9,878 nucleotides of DNA, from the NCBI GenBank assembly GCA_030043335.1, contig JASHXX010000419.1, positions 1 through 9,878 on the forward strand, written 5' to 3'. The stretch comes from Xanthobacteraceae bacterium. GTDB taxonomy: Bacteria; Pseudomonadota; Alphaproteobacteria; Rhizobiales; Xanthobacteraceae. Shown piece by piece: positions 1 through 5,075 of the stretch (position 1 is its first letter; each line of letters starts with the position of its first letter). The notes beneath the pieces are model-generated. The model had not been told where the DNA came from. It saw only the letters and a program-made list of their open reading frames with translations, and did no database searches. The translations under genes were made by a program, and so were the position numbers.

Positions 1-2
1 TC

Positions 3-1667
3 CTAGCTTAATGGATCAAATGGCAATTCGACTTCGCAGCTCACGCCATCCGGGTCGTAGTTGAGTTCTGCGTCGCGGAACGTCGCTTTGAGTAACAACG
101 TGCCAAAGCCCGCCCGTAGAGGGACCGCGACTGGTGGGCCGTTGCGCTCTTGCCATCGGATTTTCAACGCCCGGCCGGCTCCGTCCAGTGTCAATGACCA
201 TGCAATCCGTATTTTGCCGTCTTGATTGGAGAGAGCGCCATACTTCACCGCATTGGTGCATAGCTCATGCAGTAGGAGCGAGATATCTTGGGCCTGCTTG
301 GCGTTAAGCACTATGCTCGGCCCGTCGACAACGATGCGGGCCGCAAACGGTTCCAGATGTAGGTCGACGAGGTCGTCTAACCGAGCAGTGCCATCGGTAC
401 TCGTAATATGCTTGTTGGCACGCGCCAAAGCCATAAGCCGTCCTTCGAAAGCTTCCCTCGCGGCTTCAAGCGGAACACGACCCGAGAATGTATGGTGCGC
501 GATGGATTGAATCACTGCGAGTAAGTTGTTGCTGCGGTGCTGCACTTCGCGCATCAGCAGTTTCTCGGTCTCTTGAGCTTGTCGCCGTTCCAAATAATCA
601 GCGGCTTGGCGAGCCAACAAATCCAAAAAGTGAAGTTCCCGCTCGTTCGGAAAGTGTCGCTTGCCGAAATGTGTAGAGACCATGCCAACGACGTTACCCT
701 CGCTGCTCACAAGAGGCGTGGACGTTACTGCCAGCACACCTTCGTCCAGAAGAACTTTCTGCGAGGACTTCTCAACAAAAGCCTCACTGGTCAGCACATC
801 ATCGACGATTACTCGGCTGCTCGCTTTGAGTGCCTTACCGCAGGCAGAATCATCCTCACGCACGCTGGCAAAGAATGTTAGAAACGGGGCATTAAACCCC
901 CGTTGCGCCACAATCCGTAACGTCCCGGTTGTGGTATCCAGTAACTGCAGATTGCCTTTGTCGGCGCCGGCGAGCGTAATCGCTGCGTCCAATATCTTGT
1001 ACAAACATTCCTCAACGGTAGCGCGCGGAACGAGGCATTGCTCGCCGACGTCTCTCAGCAGTGCCATTGCGCCAAGGTCGGAGGCGATCCGGGCCTCCGC
1101 TTGCCGCTTCTCGGTCACGTCAATGATCGAGGCCACCCAGCCACGGACATTTCCAGAAGCGTCTTCGTCAGGCGAATACGTGAAATGCATCGTGCGTGGA
1201 CCAACCCCGGCATAGTCCACGACAGCTTCGTGTTCCACCCGATGGCCCAGCAAAACCCTTTGGATGTGCGGAAGGATCGTGTTGAACGCTTTTTGCCCGA
1301 TGACCTCGACAATCGGCCTACCGACAATCTCGTTAGAAGAACGACCGAGCATTGCCGCACACGCTTCACTGACGAAGGCATAGCGCAGATCGGAAGTGCA
1401 GCGGGTTAAAAGAAAGGGCGTGGCATTGAGAATGGTCAGCGGGTCTCCGATCTCAACAGCCGCGGCTACTTGCGGAGCCGGCATCGCTCGCACAGAATCG
1501 TCTAATCGTTCGCCGAGTTCATAACTACGCGCGAGCAGCGACCAGCTTTCCTCCATTTTGAAGAAATGGATCTTTGTTTCGGGATCGGATATAGCTTCCG
1601 CGTGCTCGCGAGCTTCCGCCGCGCGCTCGTAACAAAGACGAATGCGTTCACTCAGATTCTGGAGCAA
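3..1667 (-). CDS. PAS-GAF sensor histidine kinase, HWE family
   Basis: This is a soluble signalling kinase that autophosphorylates on histidine and passes the phosphate to a response regulator. Counting from the TTG at 1667 (554 aa), a helical N-terminus is followed by a PAS domain at about 77-188 (ending in the usual DVTEKRQAEAR linker), a GAF domain at about 206-361, then the HWE kinase core. The H-box is EVQHRSNNLLAVIQS with the phospho-acceptor at His377; the N-box is HELCTNAVKYGALS (His467, Asn472); the W-x-E signature is WQE at 505-507; a glycine box GFGTLLL follows. No membrane segment is visible. The frame is open up to a GTG at 1688, but the TTG at 1667 has AGGAG seven bases upstream (complement of 1675-1679), so I prefer it. 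No response regulator is adjacent. HWE kinases often feed PhyR/NepR/EcfG signalling; that role here is inference. The domain call is firm; the input signal is unknown. Confidence 0.93.
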   Translation of the reverse strand: MLQNLSERIRLCYERAAEAREHAEAISDPETKIHFFKMEESWSLLARSYELGERLDDSVRAMPAPQVAAAVEIGDPLTILNATPFLLTRCTSDLRYAFVSEACAAMLGRSSNEIVGRPIVEVIGQKAFNTILPHIQRVLLGHRVEHEAVVDYAGVGPRTMHFTYSPDEDASGNVRGWVASIIDVTEKRQAEARIASDLGAMALLRDVGEQCLVPRATVEECLYKILDAAITLAGADKGNLQLLDTTTGTLRIVAQRGFNAPFLTFFASVREDDSACGKALKASSRVIVDDVLTSEAFVEKSSQKVLLDEGVLAVTSTPLVSSEGNVVGMVSTHFGKRHFPNERELHFLDLLARQAADYLERRQAQETEKLLMREVQHRSNNLLAVIQSIAHHTFSGRVPLEAAREAFEGRLMALARANKHITSTDGTARLDDLVDLHLEPFAARIVVDGPSIVLNAKQAQDISLLLHELCTNAVKYGALSNQDGKIRIAWSLTLDGAGRALKIRWQERNGPPVAVPLRAGFGTLLLKATFRDAELNYDPDGVSCEVELPFDPLS

Positions 1668-1688
1668 AAGGGCGCTCCTATGTCCCAC

Positions 1689-1960
1689 GGGCGGGAGCGC
1701 GACTGGTCTCTCCAGCCACCGGGGCCTGCGGGTAGCACCTCGCCGGTGACGGCTAACGGTACCGCTTTACTGCAACGTTGGCGAATCTAAAACCGGCACC
1801 AAGCGAGCCCCCAAGGCCATCACATCCATGGCACTCACGTGCCGGTGGAGGAGCCGTCCACAGCATCAAAAGGCGGCATCGACCAGTTTAGTCGACCGCT
1901 CGTCGATGCGTCAGGATTGACACCCTCACTGATCGCGGCGGAAGTCGACAACCAGGAAAG
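1689..1960. other. intergenic stretch without an intact gene
   Basis: Apart from the possible SDR remnant, this stretch holds only short inverted repeats: CTGG/CCAG around 1703-1715, CACCGG/CCGGTG around 1718-1748, and GGCAC/GTGCC at about 1830-1843. The HWE kinase is read away from it on the minus strand, so its promoter should lie here, but I see no convincing sigma-70 or EcfG-type match. No GTTCC occurs in the stretch, so the kinase has no perfect EcfG promoter. Confidence 0.4.
1815..1930 (+). pseudogene. possible decayed short-chain dehydrogenase (SDR) fragment
   Basis: In the frame of 1839 the plus strand reads IHGTHVPVEEPSTASKGG followed by IDQFSR. This resembles the active-site segment of SDR enzymes, where SS-x-H-G is followed about ten residues later by Y-x-A-S-K-G-G and an F-T/S-R helix. 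At the catalytic tyrosine position there is Ser (TCC at 1857-1859, one base from TAC). After a frame change, VRIDTLT at 1910-1930 resembles the SDR 'VRVNTLTPG' stretch, but the spacer is about 16 bases too short. No start, glycine-rich nucleotide site or longer homology is visible, and a TAA lies just upstream at 1788. The match is short and recalled from memory, so this is a weak call; chance similarity is possible. Confidence 0.25.
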
Positions 1961-2431
1961 CTATCTCGGGGTCGATGGCATGGCTGAGGAGTGGTGGTCA
2001 ACGATCAGCCAACGCTCGCCGTTCTTGACGTAGGTGAAGCTGTAGCGCGCGGGCAAGCTCTTCGTCTCGCCGTCCTTGACGTACGAGAACGTGTAATAGC
2101 CGGTATTGACCGCCGTATTGCCGTACACGCGGATAAGCTGATCGCCAAAGACGACCTTGAGGCCGGGCAGAACCTTAAAGGCCGTCACAAAATAGTCTCG
2201 GAGCGCTGCCCGGTCGGAGCGCACGGTCGGCGACAGCGTGCCCCAGAGCACGGCATCGTCCGAATAGAACGGCAACACCTTTTCGGGATCGTCTTCGCCG
2301 AGAGCCTGCCCCCATGCTGAAGTCGCCGCCGCCACCTCCTCTTTCGGCGAGACCAGAGCGCTGGAGGCAAACGAAAACAAAACGATGCCCAACGCGAGTG
2401 CTGCGCTCACGACTTTTGGATAAGATCGCAT
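1961..2431 (-). CDS. secreted SnoaL/DUF4440-like (CaMKII-association fold) protein
   Basis: This encodes 156 aa. The start is the ATG at 2431, chosen because AAGGAGG (complement of 2437-2443) sits just upstream and because it gives a clean signal peptide: a basic MRSYPK, a hydrophobic stretch to about residue 25, and an SSA/L boundary. The longer in-frame extension to 2554 would bury that signal. The mature part (EEVAAATSAWGQAL, then FYSDDAVLWG, DYFVTAF, VNTGYYTFSY, and WLIVDHHSSAMP at the end) has the order typical of cone-shaped NTF2/SnoaL-like domains annotated as DUF4440 or 'SgcJ/EcaC family'. The C-terminal W-x-I-V-D-H-H-S pattern is typical of the CaMKII-association subgroup. Members are small periplasmic or cytosolic ligand-binding proteins without an agreed function, so no substrate can be named. 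It may lie on the same minus-strand transcript as the SAM ORF 278 bases upstream. Confidence 0.85.
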   Translation of the reverse strand: MRSYPKVVSAALALGIVLFSFASSALVSPKEEVAAATSAWGQALGEDDPEKVLPFYSDDAVLWGTLSPTVRSDRAALRDYFVTAFKVLPGLKVVFGDQLIRVYGNTAVNTGYYTFSYVKDGETKSLPARYSFTYVKNGERWLIVDHHSSAMPSTPR

Positions 2432-2436
2432 GGTGT

Positions 2437-2443
2437 CCTCCTT
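2437..2443 (-). promoter_or_regulatory. strong ribosome binding site for the SnoaL-like gene
   Basis: On the minus strand this reads AAGGAGG, five bases before the ATG at 2431. It decides the start in favour of the signal-peptide form over the longer open frame. Confidence 0.8.
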
Positions 2444-2639
2444 GCGAGTGAGCGCTTTATCCTGAGAGGGGCCACGCCCGCCTTCATGTTGTGTGAAACG
2501 TACTCGTCTTAGGGCCACCAACACTTGAGTGCATCCGTTTTTCACCCGGGCCATCCTCTAGTGCTGTTGCGGCGTAGTTGCAAACCTAGTGGAGCCTCTT
2601 TGGAATCTCGCCTTGGGGTCATTCGCTACATGGGCGGTC

Positions 2640-2655
2640 AAGGGCCGCAGCCCTT
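2640..2655. repeat. short perfect hairpin AAGGGC-CGCA-GCCCTT
   Basis: Two exact 6-bp arms enclose a CGCA loop. There is no T-run on either side, so it is not a classical intrinsic terminator. It lies just after the SAM ORF on the minus strand and could slow or protect that transcript; this is inference. Confidence 0.4.
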
Positions 2656-2709
2656 CGATGTCTGCTTCGCCCCAAAACCGGACCTAAAGCTCGGCCGACC
2701 TCGCGCCGA

Positions 2710-2886
2710 TTAGAGGCTTCCTAGCGCATCGAGGAGTATCCGGCGATGACCAACAGGCCCAACGCCGATTTCCTTCAGGTCCTCTTGCGTCAGGCTCGGC
2801 AGGACCGTCTCGTCTATCTCGTTCACGCGGAAGGCCCCCTCGTACCTTTCGAGGCCAAGGCTCCGCAGCCAACCCCCGAGGTCCAT
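2710..2886 (-). pseudogene. lone SAM-domain ORF, probable truncated N-terminus of an adenylate/guanylate cyclase
   Basis: The 58-aa reading starts MDLGGWLRSLGLERYEG, continues with FRVNEIDETVLPSLTQEDL, then KEIGVGPVGHRRILLDAL, and stops (TAA) two residues later. That is one whole sterile alpha motif: W-L-x-x-L-G-L-x-x-Y near the start, L-x-x-L-T-x-E-D-L in the middle, and G-x-R-x-x-L at the end. In rhizobia this SAM type normally opens a long protein with a class III nucleotide cyclase and a large ATPase/TPR region; here nothing cyclase-like follows in any minus-strand frame. The ATG at 2886 has GGTGGAG about eleven bases upstream; the open frame reaches 2991 but that extension has no family similarity. 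A perfect EcfG-type promoter lies about 100 bases upstream. Since the domain itself is complete, it could still be made as a single-domain protein, so 'pseudogene' is a judgement. Confidence 0.65.
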
Positions 2887-2989
2887 GATGGCGCTAGCTC
2901 CACCTGACGCATGATCATCCAGCCGAAAAAACGTGTCTAGGGCACCGTTCTTTTCTGCGGGTAACGGCGAAATGCGCCCTGGCCGCGCC

Positions 2990-3015
2990 AACGCTTCTCA
3001 GTCTCGCGCCGTTCC
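2990..3015 (-). promoter_or_regulatory. perfect EcfG-type general-stress promoter, minus strand
   Basis: On the minus strand the sequence is GGAAC (3015-3011), a 17-base spacer, then CGTT (2993-2990). This is the exact consensus for EcfG/SigT/RpoE2 sigma factors of Alphaproteobacteria (GGAAC-N16-17-CGTT). Transcription would start near 2983 and run into the SAM ORF whose ATG is at 2886, giving a leader of roughly 100 bases. Strength and use cannot be judged from sequence. Confidence 0.7.
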
Positions 3016-3020
3016 TGATG

Positions 3021-3080
3021 CACCCAACCGACGGCGGGCCTTAGGTGGCTCACCCAACCGATGGCGGGCCTTGGGTGGCT
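3021..3080. repeat. tandem pair of 30-bp hairpin repeats
   Basis: Units 3021-3050 and 3051-3080 are adjacent direct copies that differ at 2 of 30 bases (C/T at the 12th and A/G at the 23rd position). Each unit is itself an inverted repeat: CACCCAA at the start pairs with TTGGGTG near the end (perfect in the second unit, one mismatch in the first). The junction TTAGGTG-GCT-CACCCAA can fold as an alternative hairpin. The pair sits between the two divergent EcfG-type promoters. It could be a REP-like element, a boundary between transcripts, or an operator. Confidence 0.8.
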
Positions 3081-3090
3081 CCGACATCGG

Positions 3091-3125
3091 GTCATTGCCC
3101 GCAAGGGAACTGCCCATCCAATGAC
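3091..3125. repeat. nested inverted repeat overlapping the plus-strand stress promoter
   Basis: GTCATTG (3091-3097) and CAATGAC (3119-3125) are perfect 7-bp complements. Inside them CCC-GCAA-GGG (3098-3107) forms a smaller hairpin with a GNRA-type loop. The GGAAC element (3106-3110) begins inside the loop region, and the right arm falls within the promoter spacer, so a dimeric repressor bound here would block the promoter. It could equally be a coincidental fold. Confidence 0.5.
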
Positions 3126-3131
3126 GGCGTT
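3106..3131 (+). promoter_or_regulatory. perfect EcfG-type general-stress promoter, plus strand
   Basis: The sequence is GGAAC (3106-3110), a 17-base spacer, then CGTT (3128-3131), an exact match to the alphaproteobacterial EcfG consensus. Transcription would start near 3139, directly before the NepR-like pseudogene, and would continue towards the patatin gene at 3463. Together with the oppositely directed match at 2990-3015 it makes a divergent pair about 90 bases apart. Confidence 0.72.
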
Positions 3132-3132
3132 T

Positions 3133-3146
3133 GCTCCCGTGGGAGC
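3133..3146. repeat. 14-bp palindrome GCTCCC-GT-GGGAGC
   Basis: Two perfect 6-bp arms lie two bases apart, directly after the CGTT element and across the expected transcription start. It may be an operator or a structure at the very 5' end of the transcript. GGGAG in its right half could also have served as the ribosome site of the NepR-like gene. Confidence 0.4.
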
Positions 3147-3155
3147 TCGGATTGA

Positions 3156-3377
3156 AGACCGCGCGCTTTGTCGTCAACTTTGGAACAAGAACTAAGGTCG
3201 TTCGTGCTGCGGGCCATCGGAGACTAACTCAAGGCCCTATATGAGCGTCAACAATCGCTGCCACTGTCCGAACGTTTGGCGATTTTGGTCAGAGAGTTGG
3301 AGCGGCGGGTCGATCGGGATGAGCCTGAGTGGAGTGGTGCGAACAGATATAGACGGCCGCGCTCAAACTCGCTGTAA
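3156..3377 (+). pseudogene. broken NepR-like anti-sigma factor gene with an in-frame stop
   Basis: In one frame the plus strand reads LEQELRSFVLRAIGD, a TAA stop (3225-3227), then LKALYERQQSLPLSERLAIL and VRELERRVDRDEPEW, ending at TAA 3375-3377. Read across the stop, I-G-x-x-L-K-A-L-Y, P-L-S-E-R-L and a final L-x-x-L line up without gaps with the NepR core I-G-x-x-L-R-x-x-Y ... P-V-P-D-R-F/L ... L-L-x-x-L as I recall it. NepR holds EcfG-type sigma factors inactive until phosphorylated PhyR takes it away. TAA is one C-to-T change from CAA (Gln), which fits position four of the motif. The 5' end is also damaged: a TGA lies at 3153-3155 and there is no good start codon, so a start-side frameshift is likely. 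A perfect EcfG promoter just upstream fits NepR-type autoregulation. The family call is moderate; that it is broken is what the bases show. Confidence 0.5.
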
Positions 3378-3451
3378 TGCGTAAGGCCACTCTCGCTCTG
3401 CCTGACGCGTATATGGCGCACCCGCTTGGGCCGAAATCATTGTCGGTAAAG

Positions 3452-3457
3452 AGGAGG
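3452..3457 (+). promoter_or_regulatory. ribosome binding site AGGAGG for the patatin gene
   Basis: An exact AGGAGG ends five bases before the ATG at 3463 and fixes that start. Confidence 0.8.
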
Positions 3458-3462
3458 AGAGC

Positions 3463-4722
3463 ATGCCGACGATAGCGTTGCGCGATCAAGTCGTACCCGA
3501 CACGCCCCTGGCGGGAAAACCGCTCGTCCCGAAACCGCGCGCAGCGAGCAGGGGCAAGGGCCGGAACCTGCGCGTGGGGCTCCCCTTCGACCGCATCGCG
3601 CTGCTGCTGCAAGGAGGCGGCGCGCTCGGCGCTTATCAAGCGGGCGTCTATGAGGCCTTGGCCGAGACCGGGCTTCATCCCGACTGGGTCCTCGGCATCT
3701 CGATCGGTGCCATCAACGCCGCGATCATCGCCGGCAATGCGCCCGAGAGACGCGTCGACAAGCTGCGCGGGTTCTGGGAGGAAATCAGCGCCCCTGCCAT
3801 GGGCTTCCACGCCGCCGTCGTCGGCCTCTTTGAACAAGGCAAGGCTGCCCGTGCGTACGCCAATCAGGTGAACGCCGCCACGGTTGCGTGCGCAGGGGTG
3901 CCGGGCTTCTTTAGACCGCGCATTCCCAATCCGTGGTTTCAGCCGCCCGGCACCATCGAGGCGACGAGCTACTTTGACACGCGCGGGCTCAAAGCCACGC
4001 TCAAGCGCTTCGTGGACTTCGACCGCGTGAACGCTGACAAAAAGGACACACGTCTCAGCCTTGGCGCCGTCAATGTGCGAAGCGGCAACCTCGTGTATTT
4101 CGACAACGGGACGCAAGTGATCGAGCCCGAGCATGTGATGGCGAGCGGCGCGCTGCCGCCCGGCCTCCCCGCCATCGAGATCGAGGGCGAATATTATTGG
4201 GACGGCGGTCTGGTCTCGAACACACCGTTCCAGTGGCTTGTGACAAACACGCGCGTCACGGAGGAGCGGCTGCCGGACGCACTCGTGTTCCAGGTCGATC
4301 TCTGGAGCGCTCGCGGCGATTTCCCGCGCAGCATGGCGGAAGTCACGACGCGGCAGAAGGAGATCCAATACTCGAGCCGAACGCGTGCCTTCACCGATTT
4401 CGTAAAGAAGCTGCACAAGGTGGAATACTCCGTCGCCGCGCTCCTGGAACAGCTGCCGGAGGAGTTCAAGCGAAGCGAGGAAGCCAAGTTTCTGGCCTCG
4501 ATCGCGAAACGCCACGCTTATAACCTTGTGCACCTCATCTATCGCCCGAGAGGCTACGAAGGCGACTCGAAAGACTATGAGTTCTCCCGGCTGTCCATGG
4601 CGGAGCATTGGCTTTCGGGCTACTCCGACACCATGCGCACGCTGCGCCATCCGGGGGTGCTCGAGCGCACCGGCAACGGCAAGGAGTTCACCATCTTCGA
4701 CTTTGTCGGTGACGACGATTGA
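3463..4722 (+). CDS. patatin-like phospholipase family protein (with DUF3734-type C-terminus)
   Basis: This 419-aa protein is a predicted serine acyl hydrolase acting on phospholipids or other acyl esters through a Ser-Asp dyad. After a basic, low-complexity N-terminus (1-40), the core starts RIALLLQGGGALGAYQAGVY: GGGALG at 51-56 is the oxyanion-hole glycine loop. The nucleophile motif is GISIG at 78-82 (Ser80) and the catalytic aspartate is in DGG at 247-249. The conserved A-S-G-A-L-P-P-G-L-P-A segment lies at about 227-237. The C-terminal third, with TRQKEIQYSSRTR and a long helical part, matches the DUF3734 extension of the rhizobial and burkholderial members. There is no signal peptide, so it is probably cytosolic or peripheral to the inner membrane. 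It stands alone: the next gene is 353 bases away. Such proteins are sometimes linked to polyhydroxybutyrate turnover, but no such partner gene is here. Confidence 0.93.
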   Translation: MPTIALRDQVVPDTPLAGKPLVPKPRAASRGKGRNLRVGLPFDRIALLLQGGGALGAYQAGVYEALAETGLHPDWVLGISIGAINAAIIAGNAPERRVDKLRGFWEEISAPAMGFHAAVVGLFEQGKAARAYANQVNAATVACAGVPGFFRPRIPNPWFQPPGTIEATSYFDTRGLKATLKRFVDFDRVNADKKDTRLSLGAVNVRSGNLVYFDNGTQVIEPEHVMASGALPPGLPAIEIEGEYYWDGGLVSNTPFQWLVTNTRVTEERLPDALVFQVDLWSARGDFPRSMAEVTTRQKEIQYSSRTRAFTDFVKKLHKVEYSVAALLEQLPEEFKRSEEAKFLASIAKRHAYNLVHLIYRPRGYEGDSKDYEFSRLSMAEHWLSGYSDTMRTLRHPGVLERTGNGKEFTIFDFVGDDD

Positions 4723-5075
4723 GCCGTAACGATGATGAAGATAAATTCGAAAATGCTGGCTTTGCGACGCCTGTGATGGGGACGAGGCGGCAAGCAGAGG
4801 TGGAACTGGCGGGGCAGGAGCACGGCCGGACCATCCCATTACCGGACATCGGCGCTCGAAATTTATGAATACACGCCCTTAAAAATCGCCAGAGCGCCAA
4901 TCCGGCATAAAGGTATGCATTATCACATCGGCTGATCTGCGAAGAGCACGCGGAACTAAATGTCGTTGAATTAGTTGGCGCGACGTCAAGCGGACGACGA
5001 TAGAGTTTGCCCTGTGTTGGGGGGAATATCGAAATTGAAACAGGCTTCAAAAGCCTTTCTATTCAATGGCCCTCT
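4723..5075. other. intergenic region upstream of the efflux operon
   Basis: No credible gene is seen. The only start right after the patatin gene (ATG at 4731) gives 14 codons. The region becomes AT-rich around 4855-4925. It ends in an open frame from a TTG at 5007 that is continuous with the HlyD gene but looks non-conserved. I see no regulator gene (MarR or TetR type), no terminator with a T-run, and only an imperfect EcfG-like promoter at 4952-4976. Confidence 0.45.
4952..4976 (+). promoter_or_regulatory. imperfect EcfG-like promoter upstream of the efflux operon
   Basis: GGAAC (4952-4956) is followed after 16 bases by AGTT (4973-4976), one base off the CGTT consensus. It lies 100 bases before the preferred HlyD start and on the right strand. 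A single near-match of this kind is expected by chance now and then, so it is only a candidate. Confidence 0.25.

Larger units (their letters stand above)
2432..2709. other. intergenic stretch with degenerate rhizobial-type sequence
   Basis: No gene is supportable here. A perfect 6-bp hairpin (AAGGGC-CGCA-GCCCTT) lies at 2640-2655. On the minus strand the stretch around 2615-2700 reads like the recurring degenerate intergenic sequence of bradyrhizobial genomes (GGTCCGGTTTTGGGG and a 'gacccaa'-type block). That comparison is from memory. This is where the rest of a cyclase gene would be expected after the SAM domain, but none of its frames continues one. Confidence 0.35.

Noticed and set aside
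2432..2554. N-terminal extension of the SnoaL-like gene to 2554
   Set aside because: The ATG at 2431 has an ideal ribosome site and begins a signal peptide; the extension is not family-like.
3021..3080. CRISPR-like repeat pair
   Set aside because: The two 30-bp copies are directly adjacent with no spacer between them, and no cas gene is present.
3182..3206. Second possible EcfG site, GGAAC-N16-CGTG, inside the NepR-like frame
   Set aside because: The downstream element is one base off consensus and it lies within the relic gene; the perfect site 76 bases upstream is a better explanation.
3289..4839. 516-codon open frame on the minus strand across the patatin gene
   Set aside because: It is antisense to a clear patatin-like gene with catalytic motifs and a strong ribosome site; its translation has no recognisable domain and is the usual by-product of GC-rich codon use.
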